Below, piece by piece: positions 1 through 6,977 of a stretch of 18,933 nucleotides of DNA. Under the pieces are notes generated by a model, which was not told the origin of the DNA, did no database searches, and saw only the letters and a list, made by a program, of their open reading frames with translations. Source of the DNA: Lentisphaeria bacterium (lineage in GTDB: Bacteria > Verrucomicrobiota > Lentisphaeria > Oligosphaerales > Oligosphaeraceae). Location: positions 1 through 18,933 of the forward strand of contig JAEEXV010000161.1 of NCBI GenBank assembly GCA_016287975.1, given 5' to 3'. Made by a program: the position numbers and the translations under genes. Positions within the stretch are counted from its first letter, which is position 1. Every line of letters starts with the position of its first letter.

Positions 1-2202
1 CTCGGGGGTGGCAGAGGCCTGTTCGGCGAGTTTGCCGTCGAAGACGAACTTCTCGGCGTCGGCGATGTCGTCGGCGAGGCGCGCGAGGGGGCGGAAATAG
101 CGGTGGTCGAGGCCCCATGGGAAGAGGTAGAAGTTGTTGGCATGCCATTGGTTGAGGAAGAACCCGCAGGATTCCATGGCGATGGCCTCGGGGCAGGTGA
201 CGCAGGAGAACATCATGATGCCGATGGGGGCGGCGAAGAGTTTCGGGCGCGGCGCGCCCTTGGGGAGATGTCGGTCGAGGAAGAGCCGTGCGCCTTTGGC
301 GATGTGCCAGGAGGGGAGGAAGAGCGCGTTGTTGTGGACGTAGGGCTGGCTCATCTCGCGGTAGTTGTAGGGACCGAAGAGGCCGATCCAGGGCAGTTTG
401 CCGAGGAAGTCGGTGGAGAGGTAAGTGGAATAGCGCTGGTAGGTGTCCTCCGAGAGGACCTGCGAGGTCATCCACGAGAGCCAGGGGATCTCGCGACCAT
501 AGAGCGTGCGCGCGGCTTCGGTCACGTCATGGCTGACGGTGGCGAGGACCTGTGCGGACTGCCAGCTGCGGAAGCGGACGAGTTCCGCGCGCCAGCGCTG
601 CAGGGCGGCCTTGGGCCAGGCGGCGCGGACCTCGGCGGCGGGGAGTTTGGCGAAGCGGATGAACTCCTCGCGGCATTTTTCGCAGTAGCAGCCCTTCATG
701 CCCTCCTGGGGCTCCCAGTTGTTGAGGGAGCCGTCGAGGTCGCGCTCCGCGATGGTGCGAAGGATGAGGGGGAGGGCCTGCCGGACGTAGTAGTCGCTGC
801 GCTTATAGACGGCGACGGGGCAGACGGCGTAGCCCATGTTGTAGTGGGAGGGGATGGGCTTGCCCTCGAGGTCGAGGAACCAGACCGATTCGGGCTGTGG
901 CTTGGGGGAGAACCGGGTGCCGTCATGCGGTCCTGTGGAACCCCAGACCTTGAGGCCCGCCGCATGGAAGGCCTTGCCCATTTCCGCCGTGGGGGCGCCG
1001 GAGGCGAAGGTGAAGCCGCAGTCGGCGTAGAACTTGCCGAGGCGGGTGGCGGGGGCGAGCGCAAAGCGCTCCATATAGATGGGGTTGAAGCCGAGGCCGT
1101 AGCGTTGGGGACGGCGGGCCTTCGGGATGGGCGGCGCGACGACGATGGAGAACTCGGAGGGCGCGGAGAGTTTTCCGCCGTTGCGGAAAGCGACCGAGGC
1201 CGGATAGCGCTTGGAGCCGGACGGCGCGTTGGTGGCGAGGATGACGGGGGGCAGGGTCGATTGCTTGTGGGTGTATTGCGGGAAGACGCGGACATTGGCG
1301 GGGAGGCTCAGCCGCCAGGCGTTGGGCGCGCCGGGTTCGCGCTCGACCTTGAGCATCTGGGAGGCGGCGACCAGTTCGACCTCAGGCGGAAGCGTCAGCA
1401 GCAGTTCCGGCCGGTCCAGTTTTGCGCCGGAGGGATTGCGGGCGCAGAAATACATCATGCAGGGCTGCCCTTGGGCAAGCACGAACTGCCGGTCCATGAA
1501 GGCGAACGGATAGAGTTCCGCGATGGGGCCTCGGGAATCGGCGTTGGCGCGGCAGCTTGGCGCGCGCAGCCACAGTTCGCCCAGGCCATACAGCCCGATG
1601 GTCAGTTCCGCATAGGCGCAGCCCGCCGGGGCGGTGAAGACGACGCTGTAGAGCTGCTCCGCGTCCCCGACGGCCACATCCTTGTAGAGTTGCGTGATGC
1701 GCTTGCGGTCGGCCCCGTAGAAGTTTCCCGTGAGGCGCACGAAACTGCGGCGTCCGTAGGCGTTGCGGACATGTCCTCGGGCATGGAAGGTGATCGCGTA
1801 GTCGCCGGGGAGGACGGGACGCACGAACTGGCGGATGGCGAGCACGCCGTATTTGCGCGTGGCGTTGGCGTCTGCGGGTTCGCGCTGGGCGAAGTGGAGT
1901 TCGCGGGCGTCGCCCTTGGGCAGGAACTCAATGGTCTGGCACTCCTTGCGGAGGCGCGCGGATTCGGCGGCGTCCTTGCCCAACTGGGCAACGCTGAGAT
2001 ACCATCCGCCCTCGAAGCGGAGTTTTTCGAGATTATAGGAGACAGGCGCGAACTCCGGGTTCACGAACAGGTTCGGTCCCGCGCCGGTCTCCGCCGGAAT
2101 CGCGCATTTGGAGAGGTCCACCGAGATCCCGCCGGGATCCATGACGGCGGCCAGGAGGAGGGACGAAAGGACGAGGAGGAGGGCGGTCAGTTTATTTCGC
2201 AT
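1..2202 (-). CDS. Secreted glycoside-hydrolase-like protein with CBM-like N-terminus (3' end beyond window)
   Basis: The reading frame is open from an ATG at 2202 to base 1, so 734 residues are visible and the C-terminus lies outside the window. It starts with a clear signal peptide (MRNKL, then a Leu-rich core to about residue 19), so the product is exported. Residues 40-220 look like a beta-sandwich beginning with NLFVNPEF, the usual opening of CBM4/9-like carbohydrate-binding domains. Residues 365-734 look like a TIM barrel: GLGFNPIYMERF, an NNWEP segment near 494-498, then a CYCEKC cluster (Cys505, 507, 510) as seen in some uncharacterised glycosidase-like families such as DUF4838. No catalytic acid can be assigned with certainty. 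The start is set by the signal peptide; the ribosome site is weak. It lies 113 nt downstream of another glycosidase-like gene on the same strand, suggesting a shared role in carbohydrate breakdown. The exact family is uncertain. Confidence 0.8.
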   Translation of the reverse strand, partial: MRNKLTALLLVLSSLLLAAVMDPGGISVDLSKCAIPAETGAGPNLFVNPEFAPVSYNLEKLRFEGGWYLSVAQLGKDAAESARLRKECQTIEFLPKGDARELHFAQREPADANATRKYGVLAIRQFVRPVLPGDYAITFHARGHVRNAYGRRSFVRLTGNFYGADRKRITQLYKDVAVGDAEQLYSVVFTAPAGCAYAELTIGLYGLGELWLRAPSCRANADSRGPIAELYPFAFMDRQFVLAQGQPCMMYFCARNPSGAKLDRPELLLTLPPEVELVAASQMLKVEREPGAPNAWRLSLPANVRVFPQYTHKQSTLPPVILATNAPSGSKRYPASVAFRNGGKLSAPSEFSIVVAPPIPKARRPQRYGLGFNPIYMERFALAPATRLGKFYADCGFTFASGAPTAEMGKAFHAAGLKVWGSTGPHDGTRFSPKPQPESVWFLDLEGKPIPSHYNMGYAVCPVAVYKRSDYYVRQALPLILRTIAERDLDGSLNNWEPQEGMKGCYCEKCREEFIRFAKLPAAEVRAAWPKAALQRWRAELVRFRSWQSAQVLATVSHDVTEAARTLYGREIPWLSWMTSQVLSEDTYQRYSTYLSTDFLGKLPWIGLFGPYNYREMSQPYVHNNALFLPSWHIAKGARLFLDRHLPKGAPRPKLFAAPIGIMMFSCVTCPEAIAMESCGFFLNQWHANNFYLFPWGLDHRYFRPLARLADDIADAEKFVFDGKLAEQASATPE

Positions 2203-2285
2203 ATTGCTCTGTTTCCAAGTGGGCCGGAATCGGGACCTGCTAAGGCGAGGTCATGAGACGCGAGGCGGACGAGGGGGGATGCCGT

Positions 2286-2302
2286 CATCTCCCTTCGGGA
2301 TG
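2286..2302 (-). other. Weak hairpin after the GHL10-like gene
   Basis: In the 113-nt gap between the two glycosidase-like genes, the minus strand can fold CATCCC-GAA-GGGAGATG with one bulge, starting 13 nt after the TAA. No T-run follows, so termination here is doubtful and the downstream gene could be read through. Confidence 0.3.
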
Positions 2303-2315
2303 GACAGCCTTGGCA

Positions 2316-3839
2316 TTACTGCGGCCGCAGGAAGAGCGAGGCGCGGCGGATGGCGTATTGGGAGTGGCTGCCGTTGGTGATGGAAACGGTCGCGGTCTCT
2401 GTGGTGAGCGCGTCGGCGGGAATGCTCCACTCCTCGTCGCCGCAGGGGCTGCCTTGGAGGCCGCCGCAGGTGACCTGCGTGCCCGGCAGCGCGCCGCAAA
2501 GGCGGACGACGACCTGGGGATTCTTTTCCGGAACAGGGCCGGTGTTGAAGCGGAGCGTGCCAGATTCGCCGGGAAGGAGAGGCAGCGGCAGTTGGTAGGG
2601 ATAGTTCCCGGCGGCGCGGCGGGCGGCGCGCCAGCCCGCGAAGAAGGCGTCGGTGGTTCCTGCGCGCCAGCCGTTGAGGAAGTCGGCCTCGCGCATGTCG
2701 GCGTCGTCATAGGTGATGTCGAACGCGCATTCCTTGCCGACGAGGGTGTTGAAGTCGCCGCACTCGCGGAAGAGGCACTCGAAGCCGGGCTTGTTGCGGG
2801 GCGCCATGAAATTGAAGAGGTAGACGCCGTCGGAGCCTCGTGCGAGGGCGGCGCGGCAGGCGCCGCGCACGAAGGGGATTTGGCGTTCGTCATAGGGTTC
2901 GTCGAGCCAGACGCCCTGCTCCTTGTCGGGCGGGAAGCCGGGATAGGGCTGGTAGGCGTGCTCGATGCAGACGCTGACAGGGAAGTCCTGGTTGCCGATG
3001 GCCGCCTTCCACGGGCGCGGGTCGATGTCGTAGTCGCGGATGTATCGCGGCGAGAGGACGAGGCGGTCGACCCAGCCGCGCTTCGCCCATTCGACGCCGT
3101 CGAAGCCGTGGAAACGACTCATGCGGATGGTTGTGGGGACGCGCCCGATGATTTCGATGCGCTTGCCGCGGCGCGCGCCGACGACATCGGCGTGCCTGCG
3201 GAAGCGCTCCATCATGGCGTTGATGTCGTGGATGTGCGCCTCGCCCTGTCCCTCGTCGAAGTAGATGAGCTGGCGGAGCCAGTCGATGACGAAGCCGTCG
3301 GCGTCATAGTAGTCGATGACCTCGCAGACGAAGTCGGCGAAGTGGTTGCGGACGCAGGCGTGGGCGTAGTCGAAGCCGCCCTCCGGGGCGAGGGACTGGA
3401 CGCGGAGTTCGGGGTGGTCCATCCAGTAGTTGGTGTGGATTGGGTGGCGCTGGAAGTAGGTACAGTGCTGGTCGTTCATGCGGATGGTGCACCAGGCCTG
3501 CATGCCTGCGGCGCGCGCCTTGTCGATGAGATAGCGGCTGGAGTCGATGCCCTGCTTTTCGAGCACCTTCATGTTCGCGCTGCGGCGGTAGCTCCAGAGG
3601 TCCTTTGAGAAGCCCTCCATCCAGGGCTGGGTGACGCCGCCCGCCATGTCGAAGCCGTCGAGGTAGCTTTCGCAGACTTTGCTGGGAAAGCATGCGCGCT
3701 GGGCGTTGACTCCGATGACGAAGACGCCGGTGTGTCCTCCGGCGAGGCGGTCGACCAGCGGATCGAGGTCGGCGGTGGTCATGGTGCCCGCCTCCACGCG
3801 GTAGTAGCGGGAATCGGAGTCTTCGTCGAAGAGGATCAT
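2316..3839 (-). CDS. Cytoplasmic TIM-barrel glycoside-hydrolase-like protein (GHL10-like)
   Basis: This 507-residue protein has no signal peptide and so probably acts in the cytoplasm. Its layout fits a (beta/alpha)8 barrel. The segment GVFVIGVNAQ (38-47) is an early strand, AGMQAWCTIRMND (111-123) a second, and YYDADGFVIDWLRQ (177-190) resembles strand 4 of the GHL10/DUF187-type barrels, where the Asp near residue 186 would be in the active site. SDGVYLFNF (336-344) resembles strand 8. After about residue 410 a beta-rich tail follows, probably a small accessory domain. An AGGAGAAG ribosome site 6 nt upstream of the ATG supports the start. It begins only 21 nt after the AGE-family epimerase gene, so the two are very likely co-transcribed and act on related sugars. 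The substrate is unknown, and the enzyme assignment is inferred from fold-like motifs. Confidence 0.85.
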   Translation of the reverse strand: MILFDEDSDSRYYRVEAGTMTTADLDPLVDRLAGGHTGVFVIGVNAQRACFPSKVCESYLDGFDMAGGVTQPWMEGFSKDLWSYRRSANMKVLEKQGIDSSRYLIDKARAAGMQAWCTIRMNDQHCTYFQRHPIHTNYWMDHPELRVQSLAPEGGFDYAHACVRNHFADFVCEVIDYYDADGFVIDWLRQLIYFDEGQGEAHIHDINAMMERFRRHADVVGARRGKRIEIIGRVPTTIRMSRFHGFDGVEWAKRGWVDRLVLSPRYIRDYDIDPRPWKAAIGNQDFPVSVCIEHAYQPYPGFPPDKEQGVWLDEPYDERQIPFVRGACRAALARGSDGVYLFNFMAPRNKPGFECLFRECGDFNTLVGKECAFDITYDDADMREADFLNGWRAGTTDAFFAGWRAARRAAGNYPYQLPLPLLPGESGTLRFNTGPVPEKNPQVVVRLCGALPGTQVTCGGLQGSPCGDEEWSIPADALTTETATVSITNGSHSQYAIRRASLFLRPQ

Positions 3840-3842
3840 GGG

Positions 3843-3850
3843 CTTCTCCT
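3843..3850 (-). promoter_or_regulatory. Ribosome binding site of the GHL10-like gene
   Basis: On the minus strand this reads AGGAGAAG, with its AGGAG core 6 nt before the ATG at 3839. It lies in the 21-nt gap after the epimerase stop codon and fixes the start of the downstream gene. Confidence 0.7.
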
Positions 3851-3860
3851 GCGGAACGGG

Positions 3861-5045
3861 TTATGCTTCGAGGTCCTTGAGGATGTCGGCGACGCTCATG
3901 AGGCAGCGCGGCAGATGGAAGAAGGTCTTCCATTTGCCGCCCTTGAGGAGGTGGGTGGGCTGACCCTGGCGGTTCAGATAGCCGAACCACTCGCCGTAGA
4001 GGGGGTCTCCGAAGTGCTTGAAACTGTATTCGTCGAGGCGCTGGAACCATTCGAGATAGCGCGGGTCGCGGGTCAGTTGATAGGCGAGGATGGTGGTGGT
4101 GAGGGCCTCGTTGTGGACCCACCAGAGTTTCATGTCCCACTGGAGTTCGAGGTGGGGCTTGCCGAGGGCGTCCATGAAGTAGAAGATGCCGTCGTGTTCG
4201 CGGTCCCAGCCGAAGTCGAGGGTGCGGCGAATGATGGCGAGGATCTGCTCGTTGTGCTCGGTGCGTCCCGCCTCGCGCAGATAGTTGAGGAGGAATCCCA
4301 TGGCCTCGAGGGTGTGGCCGGGATTGAGCATGCGGCCCTGGCAACTCTCCAGGTCGAAGGTGCCGTCAGGGAGGACGTTCTCGAACATCAGGCGGAGTTC
4401 GGGGTTCCAGAAGCGGGAGAGGACGAGTTCGACCGCCTTGTCCGCGTCCTTCTGGTAGTCGTCGCATTTGAGGCAATGCTTCATGACGAGGGCGAGGTTG
4501 GCGATCATCATCCAGTGGCCGAAGGACTGGTAGGCGGGGCGTGCCGGCATCGATTTGTTCCAGGCACCGGCCGGATTGCCGCTTTCGACGCGCCTGAGGT
4601 AGCTCTGCATCGCGGAGTTCGCCTCGTCCGCATAGCGCTGTTCGCCGGTGGCGCGGTAGAGTTCGGCGGCGCCCATCGCGGCGAAGCAGTCCGAGAAGAC
4701 CTGGTAGGGGGCGAGCATCGGCGAGCCGTCGCGGTTCAGCGCGAAATAGTAGGCGCCGGATTCGGTGCGACCGTACCGATAGAGGAACTCATAGCCGTCC
4801 TGCGCGATCTTCAGGTATTCGGGACGGCTGAAGCGGCTGGAGTAGAAGGCGGCGAACTGGTAGACGATGCGCCACTGCATCCACATCCATTTGATGGTGT
4901 CGTAGGGCGTGCCGTCACGGTCAAGGCTTGTGAAGTATCCGCCGTATTTCTTGTCGATGCAGTGGTTCTGCCAGAAGGGGATGACATCCTCGGTCAGGGT
5001 GCGCTCGTAGCGGGCGCGGTAGGCGGAAAAGTCAATTAGGGACAT
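3861..5045 (-). CDS. N-acylglucosamine 2-epimerase (AGE) family sugar epimerase/isomerase
   Basis: The 394-residue product matches the usual length and layout of AGE-family (alpha/alpha)6-barrel enzymes, which interconvert C2-epimers such as GlcNAc/ManNAc, cellobiose or mannobiose, or isomerise aldoses. Visible family segments are GGYFTSLDRDG (35-45), KWMWMQWRIVY (52-62), NPGHTLEAMGF (241-251) with the conserved His244 and Glu247, WWVHNEALTT (308-317) with His311, and KGGKWKTFFHLPR (368-380) with the catalytic-type His377 and Arg380. The start at 5045 (MSLIDF) is preferred to an upstream ATG at 5213, because the extra 56 residues would be a basic low-complexity stretch translated from the hairpin repeats. 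It sits 21 nt before the GHL10-like gene in an apparent sugar-processing operon. The exact substrate cannot be read from sequence; the family call is firm. Confidence 0.95.
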   Translation of the reverse strand: MSLIDFSAYRARYERTLTEDVIPFWQNHCIDKKYGGYFTSLDRDGTPYDTIKWMWMQWRIVYQFAAFYSSRFSRPEYLKIAQDGYEFLYRYGRTESGAYYFALNRDGSPMLAPYQVFSDCFAAMGAAELYRATGEQRYADEANSAMQSYLRRVESGNPAGAWNKSMPARPAYQSFGHWMMIANLALVMKHCLKCDDYQKDADKAVELVLSRFWNPELRLMFENVLPDGTFDLESCQGRMLNPGHTLEAMGFLLNYLREAGRTEHNEQILAIIRRTLDFGWDREHDGIFYFMDALGKPHLELQWDMKLWWVHNEALTTTILAYQLTRDPRYLEWFQRLDEYSFKHFGDPLYGEWFGYLNRQGQPTHLLKGGKWKTFFHLPRCLMSVADILKDLEA

Positions 5046-5075
5046 GGGCCAGTTATGAGTTAGGAGTTTCCTTTT

Positions 5076-5106
5076 CCGCGCGCTTTCGCGCGCGGCGCGG
5101 GACAGA
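5076..5106. repeat. 31-nt GC hairpin repeat, copy 1
   Basis: This is the first of three near-identical 31-nt units. It contains a perfect 8-bp all-GC stem (CCGCGCGC at 5076-5083 pairing with 5088-5095) around a 4-nt loop, then CGCGGGACAGA. In RNA made from the minus strand, the direction of the flanking genes, the loop reads GAAA, a GNRA tetraloop. Two further copies follow toward higher coordinates. Confidence 0.9.
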
Positions 5107-5109
5107 CTT

Positions 5110-5140
5110 CCGCGCGCTTTCGCGCGCGGCGCAAAACAGA
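5110..5140. repeat. 31-nt GC hairpin repeat, copy 2
   Basis: The stem and loop are identical to copy 1 (stems 5110-5117 and 5122-5129). The tail is CGCAAAACAGA, differing from copy 1 by GGG to AAA. A 3-nt spacer (CTT) separates it from copy 1. Confidence 0.9.
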
Positions 5141-5171
5141 CCGCGCGCTTTCGCGCGCGGCGCGGGACAGA
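5141..5171. repeat. 31-nt GC hairpin repeat, copy 3
   Basis: The stem and loop are identical (stems 5141-5148 and 5153-5160), with the tail CGCGGGACAGA as in copy 1. It directly abuts copy 2 and ends 19 nt before the LOG gene stop codon. The triplet could act as a transcript 3'-end stabiliser or partial terminator between the LOG and epimerase genes. Confidence 0.9.
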
Positions 5172-5190
5172 GATGGTGCCGGATTGCCGA

Positions 5191-5751
5191 TTACCGCTGG
5201 ATTTCCTGTTCAAGCAGATCGATCAGCGTGTCGGGGGTGCCGGCGGCGAGGAGGAGGTGCCGCCATTCGGCGGTGGTGAAGCCGGTCTGGTAGCTGTGCT
5301 CGATGAAGGCGAGGAGGTGGTCGTAGAAGCCGTCGATGTTGAGCACGCCGATGGGCTGGCGGACGGTACCGTGCGGGATTTTGCGCTGGGCGAGGGCGTC
5401 GAAGAGTTCGTCCCAGGTGCCGAAGGAGCCGGGAAGGGCGATGACGGCGTCGGCGCGGCGCAGCATTTCGGCCTTTCGCTGGGCGAGGCCGTGGACGCGC
5501 ACGACCTCGTGGAGGCCGGGCATCAGCATGCTGTCGGGGAGGTTGTCGGGGAAGACCCCGGTGACATGGGCGCCGTTTTCGAGTGCGGCGCCCGCCATCA
5601 GCGACATGGTGCCCTCGTTGGAGCCTCCGAAGACGAGGCCGTGGCCGCGCCGCGCAATGCAGGCGCCCAGTTCGACGGCGGCCTCGCGGAAGCGGGGAGA
5701 CGGGGGCAGAGTGGCGCCGCAGTAGACGGCGATGGCGTGCAGTTCGGGCAT
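5191..5751 (-). CDS. LOG-family protein (cytokinin riboside 5'-monophosphate phosphoribohydrolase-like, TIGR00730 type)
   Basis: This 186-residue Rossmann-like protein fits the LOG family, whose members hydrolyse nucleoside 5'-monophosphates to free base and ribose 5-phosphate. Family landmarks are VYCGA (9-13), GLVFGGSNEGTMSLMA (38-53) for phosphate binding, LAQRKAEML (89-97), and ALPGSFGTWDE (105-115), which matches the PGGxGTxxE motif and keeps Thr112 and Glu115. The second Gly of PGG is Ser109, a small deviation. The length is typical. The ATG lies 3 nt after the cdsA stop codon, so translation is probably coupled. In bacteria the physiological role is often nucleotide salvage or housekeeping; a hormone role should not be assumed. 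The family call is firm and the substrate uncertain. Confidence 0.92.
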   Translation of the reverse strand: MPELHAIAVYCGATLPPSPRFREAAVELGACIARRGHGLVFGGSNEGTMSLMAGAALENGAHVTGVFPDNLPDSMLMPGLHEVVRVHGLAQRKAEMLRRADAVIALPGSFGTWDELFDALAQRKIPHGTVRQPIGVLNIDGFYDHLLAFIEHSYQTGFTTAEWRHLLLAAGTPDTLIDLLEQEIQR

Positions 5752-5754
5752 GGC

Positions 5755-6609
5755 TTATCGGCAGAGGGTGAGGGCGAGGTGGAAGATCACGCCCATCGGC
5801 AGCAGGCTGTCGAGCATGTCGAGGATTCCGCCGAGGCCGGGGATGTGCCCGGAGTCCTTGGCGTCGGCGGCGCGCTTCATCACCGATTCGGCGAGGTCGC
5901 CGAGCAGTCCGGCGAGGGGAGAGATGAGTCCCATCAGCAGGGCGCCGCCGAAACTGATGAAGCCGGTGTTGTGGCGCGCGATGGCCCAGAAGAGCAGCGC
6001 GCCGACCACGGAGAAGAGCGCGCCGCCGCCGACGCCCTCCCAGCACTTGTGCGGGCTGACCTCAGGCGCGAGTTTGTGCGACCCCTGTTCGCGGCGGGAG
6101 GCCGCGGTTCCGATGAAGTAGGCGCCGATGTCGGCCATCTTGGTCACAAGGACGAGAAATGCCAGCAGCAGGGGGCCCGAGGGCAGGAAATAGAGTTTCA
6201 CGAGGAACGAGAGGCTCCAGACGATGAAGACGGCGTTGAAGACGGTGGAGGCGAGACGGGTCAGGTTCTCGCGGGTCGGCCCCATTCGCATCACGATGCC
6301 GAAGCCCGCGAAGAGCGCGGCGAAGAGCGCGGCGGCGTCCCACAGATAGATGCGGGATGCGGCTCCCTGTTTGGCGGAGACCATTCCGACGGGGATGGCA
6401 ACCAGGCACAGCCCCAGCGCAAAGAGCAGGAGTTCAAAGGCGTCGAGTTTCTTTCCCTCCATCATCTCATGTCCCTCGTGGATGGCGGCTCCCATGACGG
6501 CGATGGCGAGCAGGGTGAAGAGCCAGCCGCCGTATTGGACGGGAGCGGCGAAAATCAGCACCAGCACGATAATCAGCGGGATGGCGACCATGAGGCGTTT
6601 TGAAAGCAT
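5755..6609 (-). CDS. cdsA: Phosphatidate cytidylyltransferase (CDP-diacylglycerol synthase)
   Basis: This 284-residue integral membrane enzyme makes CDP-diacylglycerol from phosphatidic acid and CTP, the branch point for phosphatidylglycerol, cardiolipin and phosphatidylserine. Hydrophobic segments are at about 7-22, 28-43, 58-76, 90-107, 122-142, 146-168, 195-212 and 217-236. The C-terminal CdsA signature is present: GDLAESVMKRAADAKDSG (237-254) followed by IPGLGGILDMLDS (256-268). The acidic residues Asp238, Asp264 and Asp267 are kept. The usual His of PGHGG is Leu259 and the usual Arg of LDR is Met265. The TKMADIGAY (156-164) and SPHKCWEG (185-192) blocks also match. An AAGGAG ribosome site precedes the ATG by 9 nt. 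It is the first gene of the minus-strand block, 3 nt before the LOG gene. Confidence 0.95.
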   Translation of the reverse strand: MLSKRLMVAIPLIIVLVLIFAAPVQYGGWLFTLLAIAVMGAAIHEGHEMMEGKKLDAFELLLFALGLCLVAIPVGMVSAKQGAASRIYLWDAAALFAALFAGFGIVMRMGPTRENLTRLASTVFNAVFIVWSLSFLVKLYFLPSGPLLLAFLVLVTKMADIGAYFIGTAASRREQGSHKLAPEVSPHKCWEGVGGGALFSVVGALLFWAIARHNTGFISFGGALLMGLISPLAGLLGDLAESVMKRAADAKDSGHIPGLGGILDMLDSLLPMGVIFHLALTLCR

Positions 6610-6618
6610 AGGGCAAGG

Positions 6619-6624
6619 CTCCTT
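6619..6624 (-). promoter_or_regulatory. Ribosome binding site of cdsA
   Basis: On the minus strand this reads AAGGAG, 9 nt before the cdsA ATG at 6609. It supports the chosen start. Confidence 0.7.
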
Positions 6625-6677
6625 GGGGTTGATGGTGGGAGGAAAAGGAATTCACCAAAAGGTAATACCAATTTCCC

Positions 6678-6683
6678 ATTCTA
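6678..6683 (-). promoter_or_regulatory. Possible -10 element upstream of cdsA
   Basis: The minus strand reads TAGAAT here, one base from TATAAT, in the AT-richest stretch of the window's left half (6640-6685). No convincing -35 box lies 16-18 nt upstream. Nearby at 6661-6669 is the short palindrome GGTAATACC. This is only a weak candidate, based on composition. Confidence 0.25.
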
Positions 6684-6719
6684 CCACGCGGGGCAGGGCT
6701 TTTCTTTTGGCGGCGGACC

Positions 6720-6750
6720 GGCATGGCCGGGGGAAGCCGGCATGGTCGGC
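6720..6750. repeat. 31-nt intergenic direct repeat, copy 1
   Basis: This unit recurs at 6847-6877 with one difference (G at 6744, A at 6871). It is built from nonamers of consensus GGCATGGYC, at 6720-6728, 6739-6747 and 6748-6756, separated by a GGGGGAA(G)CC stretch. The end of the unit, GCCGGC-ATG-GTCGGC, is palindromic with one mismatch. Confidence 0.85.
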
Positions 6751-6768
6751 ATGGTCATCGGGAGTGTT

Positions 6769-6790
6769 GCCACGGCGTCCCCGCCGTGGC
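6769..6790. repeat. Perfect 9-bp hairpin between the two direct repeats
   Basis: GCCACGGCG (6769-6777) pairs perfectly with 6782-6790 around a TCCC loop. Read from the minus strand the loop is GGGA, again a GNRA tetraloop. There is no T-run after it, so it is not a standard intrinsic terminator. It may be the core of an interspersed palindromic element. Confidence 0.8.
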
Positions 6791-6807
6791 CCCTGGGTGA
6801 GCGGAAC

Positions 6808-6823
6808 CGCGTGCAATCACGCG
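6808..6823. repeat. 6-bp hairpin CGCGTG-CAAT-CACGCG
   Basis: A perfect 6-bp inverted repeat with a 4-nt loop lies between the 9-bp hairpin and the second direct repeat. Its function is unknown; it appears to be part of the same composite repeat block. Confidence 0.6.
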
Positions 6824-6846
6824 CCGCCGGCATAGCCGACATGGTC

Positions 6847-6877
6847 GGCATGGCCGGGGGAAGCCGGCATAGTCGGC
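6847..6877. repeat. 31-nt intergenic direct repeat, copy 2
   Basis: Thirty of 31 positions match copy 1 at 6720-6750. It is preceded by further nonamer units (6829-6837 GGCATAGCC, 6838-6846 GACATGGTC) and overlaps a perfect palindrome GCCGAC-ATG-GTCGGC at 6835-6849. Seven nonamer-like units are visible in the whole block. Confidence 0.85.
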
Positions 6878-6977
6878 TTGGGGAACTGAGATGGTGGCTT
6901 AATTTGCGCACATGGTGGAAGATATTTGATGGACGGGGGCGATGCGGGAAGGGAGCATTTTGCGCGCCACGCTGGAC

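Noticed and set aside
103..2256. 717-codon open frame on the plus strand
   Set aside because: It is antisense to the secreted glycosidase-like gene. Its translation is Gly/Glu/Ala-rich low complexity with no domain, while the minus strand has a signal peptide and barrel motifs.
3732..5039. 435-codon plus-strand frame across the epimerase
   Set aside because: It is a shadow of the AGE-family gene, caused by the GC-rich third codon positions; it has no recognisable motif.
5076..5171. Possible CRISPR array
   Set aside because: The repeats are adjacent or 3 nt apart with no spacers, and no cas genes are present.
5046..5213. N-terminal extension of the epimerase from an ATG at 5213
   Set aside because: It would translate the hairpin repeats into Arg/Ala-rich sequence and overlap the LOG stop; family length fits the start at 5045.
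5173..6603. 476-codon plus-strand frame across LOG and cdsA
   Set aside because: The antisense translation is Glu/Gly/His-rich. The minus strand carries two complete, well-conserved enzymes.
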